Assembly (NCBI RefSeq): GCF_004361915.1
Contig: NZ_SNWP01000010.1
Coordinates: forward strand, 434,001-498,000
DNA from: Sediminibacterium goheungense
GTDB lineage: Bacteria > Bacteroidota > Bacteroidia > Chitinophagales > Chitinophagaceae
Direction: 5' to 3'
DNA: 64,000 nt
The position numbers and the translations under genes are program-made. The stretch's first letter is position 1; every line of letters starts with the position of its first letter. Shown one piece after another: positions 17,991-27,209 of this stretch. Under the pieces are notes generated by a model. The model was given only the letters and a program-made list of their open reading frames with translations, was not told where the DNA came from and did no database searches.

Positions 17991-20588
17991 TCAATGCTTA
18001 GGCATCGCAATCAGGTTTGCCAATATTTTAAAAGCACCCGCATTACCGGCAGGTAGCTGTCTGAACATAACGAGACTTACATAGGCAAAATTACCTTTTC
18101 CGTAAGTGGCTGTAATTAAGCTGCCGGTGCTTGGCTTTTCGCCGGTATCATTCATGGATAGCGGCGAAAGGTAACGGCCATCAACCTGTTCGGCCTGGTA
18201 GGTACTTCTCTCCTGCACCCAATTCATAAAATCTGTACTGTTTATCTTATTGGGGAAATTCAATACAGGATGATCCGGAATGGAGAACCTTACTTCCGCA
18301 TCTTCCTCCGTTACACGTGTAGTTGATATCTGAAAAGGATAAGGGCCAATTTTCGGCGCAGCTACCCCACCCTGATTTCTGTTATACTGTACAATCAGGT
18401 TACCTCCTTTTTCTACATAACGCATCATCACATCATATTTACTGGTGAGCCACTCATTAAGGTTATACGCTCTTACACCTGTTACAATAGCATCATACTG
18501 TTGCAGATTATCATCTGTAATATCGGCATCGCCAAGCTCCTTTATTTCATAACCCATTTGTTTTAGTGCTTCCGGCATCATATCACCCGAACCCGGAATA
18601 AAACCAACTTTCTTTCCCCTTACTTTAATTTCATCCTTCAGCATCTTCACATGATCGCGAAAAGCATAGCTGATATTGGGTATATGATTGTATCGGATAG
18701 ATTTAAAATAATCTGAAAAATTCAAAGTGCGTCCGTTAGAGGGGACAATATTAATGGTAGCTTCCATGTATTGTGCAGCTGCGGCAGGATTATAGACTTT
18801 TGAAATCGGAATGTCAACAATTTGCCGCTGCCCTTTTACAAAGTTTCGCTTTTCCCTGCTGAATACAGGCTTCACCGATTCCTGACGGATATTTAAAGAG
18901 GCTACTACATTCTGTTCTGTAAAATTAGAACGATATACAACGTGCAAAACAGAATCTGCTCTATTGATGCCTTTTTCATCCTTTACATTGGTAAGTATCA
19001 CAGTAGATCCCATGTAAATTTCAACATGAGGAACAATAATAAATGGCTGATATAATTCACCCCGTTCCGCATCTACATATTTATACATCACAGGTCTTTG
19101 TATCTGGAAATGTGCGCCCTCCACTTCAATATCAAATATGACACTGAAAACCGGATCGCTCCATGCCTTACCGATATCCATCTGGTCATCTACCGTAAAC
19201 ATCCCATCAGTTGTTTTGGTTTTCCGAAGCCAGTAAGGTTGTGTGTATTCGGGGCCTTTATCTGAAACAAGGATACGTGTATATTGATAATTTTTATTTT
19301 TTTCCGTAGTCTGCATCACAACCGTATCCTGACCACCCACAAAACGCATGGATCGTATGGTTGCATTTACATCACTTCTTTTGTTTACAAAAAAATTAAC
19401 CCGTACACTATCTCCCTTTAATGCTGTTTCCTGTTGCGTAAATGCTTCTACAAATAAACCCGAAGCATGCTCGATAATTTCCTGTACTTCCTTTAGTTTC
19501 TGTATACGCCATGGCCCGGGAGGCAGCTTGCTATACATGCGCCTGTACAATTGTACCAGTTTTGGTACAGATTTATCCGGTTGTTTAAAATCGTATTGAT
19601 CAATAATTTCCTGAATTGCATGCTGGATATATGTAATATCGGCCTCGGAAGAAAGTTGTATAGGGGTCTCCTTTCCATCACTGCCCACGAGGGTCATTTC
19701 CTTTTTTTGCGTTAATCTGGACCAATTGGTGTTTACCCCTTCCATGATATCTGTTTTTGCAGAATCACCAGCCACATGGGCAAAGTATTCAAACACTTCT
19801 CCTCTTCTTCTCGGTCTGCCTTCTGCCTGACTTTTATGCATGCTTCTCGCCTCACCTCCCAATTCACCATAACTTTTACCCAGTAAGGGATTATAAGCGC
19901 CTACTTCCATTTTCAGCTGATTATCGCTGATCGTATTGGTTCTGCCAAAATTGAAGGTATTCCACACCAGACGTTTGGCTCGCCAGGGTTTGACGCCGTA
20001 CTTAAACTGTTCGGTAAACTTGGTAGAGTCCGCTGCTGCTATATATGCCTCATTTGCAATAATGGCAGAAGCGGCATGATGACCATGTCCTGCTCTTGCA
20101 TCTGGCGGAAACCGGGCTATAATAATATCGGGTTGCAAAGAACGGATCATCCAAACCACATCGGCCAATACCTGCACACGATCCCATACCCGCAAAGCTT
20201 CCTCGGAACTTTTACTGAATCCGAATTCATACGCTCTTGTAAAATATTGCTCGGAACCATCGATGCTTCTGGCAGCCATTAATTCATGGGTACGGATCAT
20301 CCCCAGTTCAATCCCCTGCTCCGGTCCAATCAGGTTTTGTCCGCCATCACCTCTTGTCAGACTCAGATATGCAGTTCTGTATAATTTTTCTTTAGCCAGA
20401 TAGGGCAGCAAGCCATTGTTTTCATCGTCGGGGTGTGCCGCAATGTATAGCACTGAACCAAGTACATTGAGTTTTTTTAATTGCTGATAGATGTCAGCAG
20501 AACTGGCTGTTACAGGTGCAATCTGTGCCGACAGCATATCAATGGAAAAACAGTTTACCAACAGAAGCAGTAAAGTCATTTTTTTCAT
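17991..20588 (-). CDS. exported PIG-L family deacetylase-like protein
   Basis: An 865-residue protein. I place the start at ATG 20586-20588 (MKKMTLLLLLVNCFSIDMLSAQ, a signal peptide); the open frame extends 20 codons further up without homologous look. The N-terminal domain (about 35-280) is PIG-L/LmbE: AHPDDE at 51-56 and GHGHH at 166-170 are the zinc and catalytic motifs of GlcNAc de-N-acetylases. The large rest includes beta-sandwich-like stretches and a ThuA/GATase-like segment (VGFIPGSGDMMPEALKQMG...VRAYN, about 655-720). It probably acts on a sugar or glycoside in the periplasm. It leads the operon that ends with the symporter. Confidence 0.88.
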   Translation of the reverse strand: MKKMTLLLLLVNCFSIDMLSAQIAPVTASSADIYQQLKKLNVLGSVLYIAAHPDDENNGLLPYLAKEKLYRTAYLSLTRGDGGQNLIGPEQGIELGMIRTHELMAARSIDGSEQYFTRAYEFGFSKSSEEALRVWDRVQVLADVVWMIRSLQPDIIIARFPPDARAGHGHHAASAIIANEAYIAAADSTKFTEQFKYGVKPWRAKRLVWNTFNFGRTNTISDNQLKMEVGAYNPLLGKSYGELGGEARSMHKSQAEGRPRRRGEVFEYFAHVAGDSAKTDIMEGVNTNWSRLTQKKEMTLVGSDGKETPIQLSSEADITYIQHAIQEIIDQYDFKQPDKSVPKLVQLYRRMYSKLPPGPWRIQKLKEVQEIIEHASGLFVEAFTQQETALKGDSVRVNFFVNKRSDVNATIRSMRFVGGQDTVVMQTTEKNKNYQYTRILVSDKGPEYTQPYWLRKTKTTDGMFTVDDQMDIGKAWSDPVFSVIFDIEVEGAHFQIQRPVMYKYVDAERGELYQPFIIVPHVEIYMGSTVILTNVKDEKGINRADSVLHVVYRSNFTEQNVVASLNIRQESVKPVFSREKRNFVKGQRQIVDIPISKVYNPAAAAQYMEATINIVPSNGRTLNFSDYFKSIRYNHIPNISYAFRDHVKMLKDEIKVRGKKVGFIPGSGDMMPEALKQMGYEIKELGDADITDDNLQQYDAIVTGVRAYNLNEWLTSKYDVMMRYVEKGGNLIVQYNRNQGGVAAPKIGPYPFQISTTRVTEEDAEVRFSIPDHPVLNFPNKINSTDFMNWVQERSTYQAEQVDGRYLSPLSMNDTGEKPSTGSLITATYGKGNFAYVSLVMFRQLPAGNAGAFKILANLIAMPKH

Positions 20589-20666
20589 ACAGCGGAAATA
20601 GGTGCTAACGAAGATAAAGGCTGTACAATGATATGCCACACCATTCAAACAAAAATCGGTGAAGTA

Positions 20667-21533
20667 TTATAGTTTTAAAAGCACCCCTCTCACCGCCTTA
20701 TAATGGCTCCATGGAATAAAATGATTGGCACCGGGGAGCGTTAATGTGTCTAATACACGCGCATGGCTAAACGTTTTTACGGCAAAAGCCATATTGGCAT
20801 AAGGTACCAACATATCCTTATCCCCATGAATCACATATACCCTTGCGCTTACCGATGATATCTTGTCAGCCAGCAATTTCAGGTCTTTTTTAAGGTACCA
20901 TAATTCATCATTAGAGGGTCGCATGGCACCTGGCACCAGAAATTTGAGTGGATTATTCATCAATAAGGGGCGCCACTTTTCTGGTTGTTCCAATTGGGGA
21001 TCAATGGATCCTGCGAGAATTACCAGTGCGTCAAAATAACCGGGGTTATCAACCGCCATCTGTACAATTAAAGGCCCCCCCAAAGAATGCCCAACCAGGT
21101 ACACAGGCCTGCCATTATCTTCTTTCGTAAACAGGGCCTGAATAATCATGGATTGATCGGGCAGATTCATTGCATCTCTGAAATCACTGTATCCGAAACC
21201 CGGGCGGTCTACAGAAATCATCCTGTATTTTTTCAAGAGCACCGGGTCACGCATATAATCCTCAAACGCATTCCATGCGCCGGGTGAACCATGTACAAAT
21301 ACGATTGTCGGAAAACTATCATTTCCGGTTTTGGCATAATGAAGCCTTCGCTTATTTACCTGAATAGTATGCATGCCGAGTGTTACACCTGCCTTTTTAA
21401 ATTTTTCAGTGGCAGTTTCATCACTGATGCGGAATTTCATACAGCTCTCCCCTGCAATTACCCATATCACCAACACCAGTAAGCATATACCCCCTGTTCT
21501 TTTCATAATCCGTATGATCCGTTTACCAGACAT
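20667..21533 (-). CDS. alpha/beta hydrolase with N-terminal membrane anchor
   Basis: A 288-residue hydrolase. The N-terminus has a basic stretch and one hydrophobic helix (about 15-28). The fold shows oxyanion region VHGSPGAW, nucleophile elbow GHSLGG, acid HGDKD and histidine GANHFIPW. It probably hydrolyses an ester or amide at the outer face of the inner membrane; the substrate is unknown. ATG 21506 (MKRTGG) is an alternative start. It lies 78 nt upstream of the PIG-L gene in the same direction and may belong to that operon. Confidence 0.85.
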   Translation of the reverse strand: MSGKRIIRIMKRTGGICLLVLVIWVIAGESCMKFRISDETATEKFKKAGVTLGMHTIQVNKRRLHYAKTGNDSFPTIVFVHGSPGAWNAFEDYMRDPVLLKKYRMISVDRPGFGYSDFRDAMNLPDQSMIIQALFTKEDNGRPVYLVGHSLGGPLIVQMAVDNPGYFDALVILAGSIDPQLEQPEKWRPLLMNNPLKFLVPGAMRPSNDELWYLKKDLKLLADKISSVSARVYVIHGDKDMLVPYANMAFAVKTFSHARVLDTLTLPGANHFIPWSHYKAVRGVLLKL

Positions 21534-21543
21534 AGATATGTAT

Positions 21544-21580
21544 AAAAAAAGTCGTCCCGATTTTATCGGGACGACTTTTC
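21544..21580. terminator. terminator of the M14 peptidase gene
   Basis: A stem of about 15 bp, aaaagtcgtcccgat ttt and its complement, is followed by T runs on the minus strand (A-tract 21544-21550). It contains TCCCGAT-ATCGGGA (21555-21571), the second copy of that hairpin word. Confidence 0.85.
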
Positions 21581-21584
21581 AATA

Positions 21585-24083
21585 TTATTGTCCAACCAGA
21601 AAAACAGCGTTGGCAATTAAAAGTTTACCATTCTCCCAGAAATTCCTGAATAGTGGGTTCTCTGTGAGAAAAACAACAGATCCGGAACCCATACTCTGCA
21701 CACCAAAGAGCATTCCGTCTTTGAGTTTATTTTTCACTTTGGTTCCCGCCACACCTGTTACATAATTGTCCTTTTTCAACACACCCACATTCCAACCTCC
21801 TTTCATAAATTCATATAAGGTACCATCCTGTTTCAACGTATAATAAAAATCAGGATAACCAAAACCCAGCGGATGCGTATTATCTAGGTCTACTTTAAAA
21901 ATAGCACCTGGAATGGCATTGGGCAGATAGCTTTTATCTCTTTCCCCATATTTTTTTACATCCACATAATCTCCCTTTTCTTCGTCCTTATCTGACTTGT
22001 TTTTTAGCCCCCACTCGGTTGCCATTGCAGATACAGATCCTTCCAATGCAATAATCTTACCGCCACCTCTTACAAATTCTTTCAACCTGTCGGCACCAGA
22101 TTTTTCGCCCAGTGTTCTGAAATAACCATCCGGAGCAATGATGACATTAAAATCTTTCAGGTTTATTCTACCCAGATCAGCTCCATTTATCAGGGTAATT
22201 GGATATTCCAGCATTCTTTCAAAATAATGCCATACTTCTCCTGCACCGAGTGAAGAAGCCTGATCACCCGTAAGTAAAGCTACTTTAGGAGCTTCACTGA
22301 TATTTTTAATATCTGATGAACCGAAGTCAGCACCCTGATCCATAAATCCAGTTTCCACCACATCTGCCTGTACACCAAATTTCATACAGGCTACGTTGGT
22401 AAGTGCATTCCAGTTCACAGTACCATTTCCGGTTTTTAACACGATTAATGTACCCCTTTCGTAATTCTTATTCTTATACTTAAATGGTTTTTCTGCAAAA
22501 CGAACTTTTATATTATTCTTAAGAAGTTCAGCAAGCAGTTTGGCACTGTTGAATGAAGTATAGGGAATCAACAATCCGTAAGATGAACTTACAGACTGAA
22601 TAACCGGCTGCTTCCAGTCGTTACCGAGTTCCAGTTTCTCTTTTACAGCATACCCTTTTACACCATAGGCATATGGCAATGACCAGGTAGTGATATCATA
22701 AGTATTGGAATCGTTAACAATGGTTTTAGGTTCCAGCAATACTTTCGCCATTACAGCCTTGGCCTGATAAGCACTTACGGCAATATTAAATCCTTCATCG
22801 GCAAAAGTTTCTTCCTTACCAGTGAAGTAATTGTAACCTTTAAAATTTTTATTACTTACTGTTCCCCATTCAATCCCATTTTTTTCCAGCAAACTAATTA
22901 CAGCATTCAATTTATGCTGATCGGAAGCTGTAAGAACATAAGTTTTATATTCTCCTATTTTACCGGAACGACCATCATCAAAATACTTCTTGAACTCTGA
23001 CATCAGCTTTTGCTGATTTTTACTCGAAGTTTCTACGGTAGATAATCCGGTAGTGAAATGATGGGTAGCGCGATCAACCAATGTAAGCGTATCACCATCA
23101 GCCGTAACCACTCCTAAACCACCCCTGCTATGGCCACCCTGTTCATAAGTCATACCGATCGCCCCATTGTAAATAGGATAGCTGTCTCCATACGCAGGAT
23201 ATAAAAGATCGAAACTTTCTTTGGTAAAGAAAAGCCATCCATTTTTATCAAAATAAGAGGCATTATTTCTACCGATCAGTTCCTGAAAGTCGCGCTGCCA
23301 TGCTGTGATCACTTCGTGATAAGGTTGTGCAGCCGGCGCAAAATAATAAGGAGAATTGTATCCTTGTTCATGAAAATCAACATGTACTTGCGGCAGCCAT
23401 GCATTGTATTTTTTCAGACGTTGCTGGGTTTCCACCTGTGTTTGCCAGGCCCAGTCACGGTTAAGATCAAAATTATAATGATTGCTTCTGCCTCCTGGCC
23501 ATGGCTCTGAATGCTCCCTCGCCATAGGATGCGCATTCAGCTTATCTCCCACCATTGAGTTAAACCAGTTTACATAACGGTCGCGACCATCGGGATTGAT
23601 ACAGGGATCAATTACCACAATGGTATTTTTCAACCATTCTTTTGTTTTGGCATTGGCCGGATCTGTTAATGCGTGAATCATCAATAAAGCTGCTTCGGAA
23701 GAAGACGGCTCATTACCATGAACGTTATAACTAAGCCATACGATAGCCGGCGCATTTTCCAGTACCGGGGATGCCTTATCACGGCTTAATCCAGCCAGTC
23801 TCATATTATTTAAACGGATAGCTTCCAGCCTTTGCATATTTTCAGGCGTACCCACAAAAGCCAGCATCAGTTCGCGACCCTCATTGGTAAGTCCGTACTG
23901 TTCCAGTTTAACCATATCGGGTCTGGCTTTTGCTACGGCATTAAAATATTCTACAATCTTGTGGTGACGTGTATAACGTGTTCCCACTTTATAACCCAGG
24001 TAAGTTTCCGGGCTCGGCACATTTTGTGCGAATGATGCTGATACCAGCAACAGAACAGATAAAAAAGAAAGGAAAGATTTCAT
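21585..24083 (-). CDS. secreted M14 zinc carboxypeptidase
   Basis: An 832-residue exported peptidase with signal peptide MKSFLSFLSVLLLVSASFAQ. The M14 domain has zinc ligands His122 and Glu125 (HGNE) and His238 (DFHE), and substrate-site NPDGRDR near 163. A glutamate in GMTYEQGG is the likely catalytic base. A C-terminal region (about 590-820) resembles a class I glutamine-amidotransferase-like fold without an obvious active site. It should remove C-terminal residues from peptides in the periplasm or outside. It is divergent from ggt, and the two may together recycle peptides. Confidence 0.92.
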   Translation of the reverse strand: MKSFLSFLSVLLLVSASFAQNVPSPETYLGYKVGTRYTRHHKIVEYFNAVAKARPDMVKLEQYGLTNEGRELMLAFVGTPENMQRLEAIRLNNMRLAGLSRDKASPVLENAPAIVWLSYNVHGNEPSSSEAALLMIHALTDPANAKTKEWLKNTIVVIDPCINPDGRDRYVNWFNSMVGDKLNAHPMAREHSEPWPGGRSNHYNFDLNRDWAWQTQVETQQRLKKYNAWLPQVHVDFHEQGYNSPYYFAPAAQPYHEVITAWQRDFQELIGRNNASYFDKNGWLFFTKESFDLLYPAYGDSYPIYNGAIGMTYEQGGHSRGGLGVVTADGDTLTLVDRATHHFTTGLSTVETSSKNQQKLMSEFKKYFDDGRSGKIGEYKTYVLTASDQHKLNAVISLLEKNGIEWGTVSNKNFKGYNYFTGKEETFADEGFNIAVSAYQAKAVMAKVLLEPKTIVNDSNTYDITTWSLPYAYGVKGYAVKEKLELGNDWKQPVIQSVSSSYGLLIPYTSFNSAKLLAELLKNNIKVRFAEKPFKYKNKNYERGTLIVLKTGNGTVNWNALTNVACMKFGVQADVVETGFMDQGADFGSSDIKNISEAPKVALLTGDQASSLGAGEVWHYFERMLEYPITLINGADLGRINLKDFNVIIAPDGYFRTLGEKSGADRLKEFVRGGGKIIALEGSVSAMATEWGLKNKSDKDEEKGDYVDVKKYGERDKSYLPNAIPGAIFKVDLDNTHPLGFGYPDFYYTLKQDGTLYEFMKGGWNVGVLKKDNYVTGVAGTKVKNKLKDGMLFGVQSMGSGSVVFLTENPLFRNFWENGKLLIANAVFLVGQ

Positions 24084-24205
24084 ATCATAATAAATGAGTC
24101 GTGAAAGTAGGGAAGAATACAGGTATCTGAAAAGAATCTTATGATTTTTTATACAGACATGGCAGATGGGGACCTGTTCTCTCTAAAAAGTATTAATTTT
24201 CTACC

Positions 24206-25927
24206 ATGAAAAAATGCCTGTTCGTACCCATCATTCTGCTATTATCCCTTTCTCTCACAGCCCAACAGATTCCTTCGGTTGTGGGTAAAGGCAAAGCGAT
24301 TGATCCTTATAAATATACAACGGTAAAAAAGGCCAGTTATCAGAAAGCTGCCGTTTCCAGTGCACATCCATTGGCCAGTGAGGTAGGTGCCCTTATTATG
24401 AAACAGGGAGGCAATGCATTTGATGCTGCCATTGCCACACAACTGGCACTTGCAGTAGTGTATCCTGCAGCTGGTAATCTTGGCGGCGGCGGATTTTTAC
24501 TTGCCAGAAAAAAAGATGGGGAACTGATAGGTCTTGACTACAGAGAAGCAGCTCCGGCTAATGCTTCCAGAGATATGTACCTCGATGAACAAGGCAATGC
24601 CAGAATTTCACTCTCGCAAAACGGTCACCTGGCATCGGGTATTCCCGGAACCGTTGCAGGTTTATTTGCTACCCTGCCTTATGCAAAATTATCTTTTGCC
24701 AGGCTTGTGCAGCCGGCGATTGATCTGGCAGAAAAAGGTTTTATCATTACTGAAAGAGAAGCCATTTCATTGAATAGTACCCGTGAATCATTTATCCGTT
24801 ACAATACAAAACCAACTGCCTTTGTAAAAAATGAGAAATGGAAAGCAGGTGATACCCTGATACAAAAAGAACTGGCAGGCACTTTAAAACGCATGCAGAA
24901 AGAAGGGGCACAGGGTTTCTACGGTGGAGAGACAGCCAAATTAATCATTGAAGAAATGCAACGGGGCAAGGGCATCATCAGTCTGGAAGACCTGAAAAAT
25001 TATACTGCGAAACTCAGAGAACCGATTCGATTTACCTATCGCGGACATCAGATCATCAGTTTTTCACCCCCAAGTAGTGGAGGCATTCTGATTGCTCAAA
25101 TGATGAAAATGATAGAAAAATTCCCAGTAAACAGCTATGGCTTTCAAACAGCAAAAAGTGTTCAGTTAATGATTGAAGCCGAAAGAAGGGCTTATGCCGA
25201 TCGGGCAGAACACCTTGGAGATCCTGACTTTTGGCAAGTGCCGGTAGACAGCCTGATCAGTGAATCCTATCTTTCAAGAAGAATGCTGGATTATCAGCCA
25301 GATAAAGCGGGTATCAGTTCGCAAATAAAAGCAGGAACGATTGCCCAGAGCGAGGAAACCACGCATCTGAGTATCATTGACGCACAAGGCAACCTTGTAT
25401 CTGTAACCACTACCTTAAATGGCGGCTATGGCAGCAGAACAGTAGTAGGCGGTGCCGGTTTCTTATTAAATAATGAAATGGATGATTTCAGTGTAAAACC
25501 CGGTGTACCGAATATGTATGGCGCTCTTGGTGGAGAGGCAAATGCGATTGTTCCGGGAAAAAGAATGTTAAGTTCCATGACCCCTACTCTGGTTATACAA
25601 AATGGTAAACCTTACCTTACCATTGGCACACCCGGAGGAACCACTATACCCACTTCTGTATTTCAGGCACTGGTAAACCTTATTGATTTCAAAATGGACC
25701 TCGATAATGCGATCAATAAACCTAAATTCCATCACCAGTGGATGCCAGATGAAGTTACCATCGAAAAAGATTTTCTGCCCGAAACCAAAAAACAACTGGA
25801 AGCCATGGGCTATAAAATGAAAGAAAGATCACCGATTGGCAGAACGGAAGGTATCCGTATACTTACCAATGGTAAAAGAGAAGCCGTTGCCGACAAAAGG
25901 GGCGATGATTCTGTAGCAGGTTTTTAA
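24206..25927 (+). CDS. ggt: gamma-glutamyltransferase / glutathione hydrolase
   Basis: A 573-residue periplasmic Ntn-hydrolase that cleaves or transfers the gamma-glutamyl group of glutathione and related peptides. It has a signal peptide ending LTAQ. The proenzyme cleaves itself before Thr385 in EETTHLSI, giving a large and a small subunit. GNLGGGGFLL and LSSMTPTLV are family motifs, the latter part of the substrate pocket. It is followed after 19 nt by a DinB-like gene and then nudK in the same direction, probably one transcript. Confidence 0.96.
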   Translation: MKKCLFVPIILLLSLSLTAQQIPSVVGKGKAIDPYKYTTVKKASYQKAAVSSAHPLASEVGALIMKQGGNAFDAAIATQLALAVVYPAAGNLGGGGFLLARKKDGELIGLDYREAAPANASRDMYLDEQGNARISLSQNGHLASGIPGTVAGLFATLPYAKLSFARLVQPAIDLAEKGFIITEREAISLNSTRESFIRYNTKPTAFVKNEKWKAGDTLIQKELAGTLKRMQKEGAQGFYGGETAKLIIEEMQRGKGIISLEDLKNYTAKLREPIRFTYRGHQIISFSPPSSGGILIAQMMKMIEKFPVNSYGFQTAKSVQLMIEAERRAYADRAEHLGDPDFWQVPVDSLISESYLSRRMLDYQPDKAGISSQIKAGTIAQSEETTHLSIIDAQGNLVSVTTTLNGGYGSRTVVGGAGFLLNNEMDDFSVKPGVPNMYGALGGEANAIVPGKRMLSSMTPTLVIQNGKPYLTIGTPGGTTIPTSVFQALVNLIDFKMDLDNAINKPKFHHQWMPDEVTIEKDFLPETKKQLEAMGYKMKERSPIGRTEGIRILTNGKREAVADKRGDDSVAGF

Positions 25928-25946
25928 TGATAAAAGACAATACTTT

Positions 25947-26492
25947 ATGAGTTTCGAATCCGGATTTTTAAAAGACAGTATCAAAAGATTTAAATACTAC
26001 AAAGAACTAGGTGATAACACTTTTGCCCAACTGGAAGACCAAGATTTCTTTTATCAGCCTAATGAAGAAAGTAATACTATCGCTGTTATTATCCAGCATA
26101 TGTATGGTAATATGCTGAGCAGATGGACCAACTTTCTCTCAGAAGACGGAGAAAAAGAATGGAGAAAAAGAGATGCAGAATTTGAAAATACGAGTATGAG
26201 CCGTGAAGATCTTATCTCCTTCTGGAATGCAGGATGGGACTGTCTTTTAAAAACACTGGAAAGTCTACAACCCGACGATTTAACCAAAACAGTAACCATT
26301 CGAACCGAGCCGCTTTCGGTGTATGATGCGATACTCAGACAGCTTGCCCATTACCCTTATCATGTAGGTCAGATTGTTTATATAGGCAGGATGATCCGCC
26401 ATAATGCTTGGCAATCCTTAAGCATTCCCAAGGGTGGCAGCAAGTCTTACCTTGAGTCGGTGAAACAGGCACAACAAAATACTCCAAAATAA
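25947..26492 (+). CDS. DinB-superfamily protein (DUF1572-like)
   Basis: A 181-residue four-helix-bundle protein. Histidines in IIQHMYGN (about 49-56) and AHYPYHVGQIVYIGR (about 133-147) occupy the metal-binding positions of the DinB/YfiT fold. Members of this fold include thiol transferases that use bacillithiol or similar cofactors, so a metal-dependent thiol role is possible, but there is no direct evidence. It lies between ggt and nudK, with 4 nt to nudK. Confidence 0.85.
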   Translation: MSFESGFLKDSIKRFKYYKELGDNTFAQLEDQDFFYQPNEESNTIAVIIQHMYGNMLSRWTNFLSEDGEKEWRKRDAEFENTSMSREDLISFWNAGWDCLLKTLESLQPDDLTKTVTIRTEPLSVYDAILRQLAHYPYHVGQIVYIGRMIRHNAWQSLSIPKGGSKSYLESVKQAQQNTPK

Positions 26493-26496
26493 ACCC

Positions 26497-27078
26497 ATGC
26501 AGGCTAACGTCCGTATTATTGACACAGAAATCCTTTCCGACAACTGGTATATCCTTAAAAAGATTCATTACGAAGTGCTTGAGAAAAACGGCACCTGGAA
26601 GCGTCAGCAGCGTGAAGCCTATGATCGTGGTAATGGGGCTACTATTCTTTTGTACAATAAAGAGCAAAGCACAGTAATCTTAACACGTCAGTTCCGGTTG
26701 CCAAGTTTTCTCAATGGCAACGAATCGGGTATGCTCATTGAAACCTGTGCTGGCTTACTGGATCAGGACAATCCTGAAGACTGCATTAAAAGAGAAACAG
26801 AAGAAGAAACAGGTTATAAAATAACCAACGTAAAAAAAGTATTTGAAGCGTATATGTCGCCCGGTTCTGTTACTGAAATACTCTATTTTTTTGTGGCTTC
26901 CTACGATCAGAACATGAAAGTATCCGAGGGAGGTGGGATTGCAGCAGAACAGGAAAATATTGAAGTACTGGAACTTCCCTTCGCAAAGGCCCTGGAAATG
27001 ATAGGTACCGGTGAAATAAAAGACGGTAAAACCATTATGTTATTACAATATGCTGCTCTCAACGGACTGATTTCATAA
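26497..27078 (+). CDS. nudK: GDP-mannose pyrophosphatase NudK-type Nudix hydrolase
   Basis: A 193-residue Nudix hydrolase expected to split GDP-mannose to mannose 1-phosphate and GMP. The Nudix box is GLLDQDNPEDCIKRETEEETG (about 88-108), with the two extra residues after the first glycine that also occur in NudK. The upstream REAYDRGNGA and TRQFRLP are likewise typical. It is last in the ggt run. Confidence 0.9.
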   Translation: MQANVRIIDTEILSDNWYILKKIHYEVLEKNGTWKRQQREAYDRGNGATILLYNKEQSTVILTRQFRLPSFLNGNESGMLIETCAGLLDQDNPEDCIKRETEEETGYKITNVKKVFEAYMSPGSVTEILYFFVASYDQNMKVSEGGGIAAEQENIEVLELPFAKALEMIGTGEIKDGKTIMLLQYAALNGLIS

Positions 27079-27120
27079 TTTAAAAGATTTTATCGTGGTT
27101 TTAACGTCTTTGGTACCGAA

Positions 27121-27151
27121 TTTGCACTCAGGTAGGTATTCTGTAAATTTG
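27121..27151 (+). promoter_or_regulatory. promoter of tamB
   Basis: TTTG (27121-27124), 19 nt and TAAATTTG (27144-27151) are an exact Bacteroidota promoter. Transcription would start near 27157, only about 50 nt before the GTG at 27210. Confidence 0.75.
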
Positions 27152-27209
27152 CTTTAAAACCCATTCTTTTCTGAAGAGAGCCCTGAAAATATTAAGGCAT
27201 ACCCTATTA

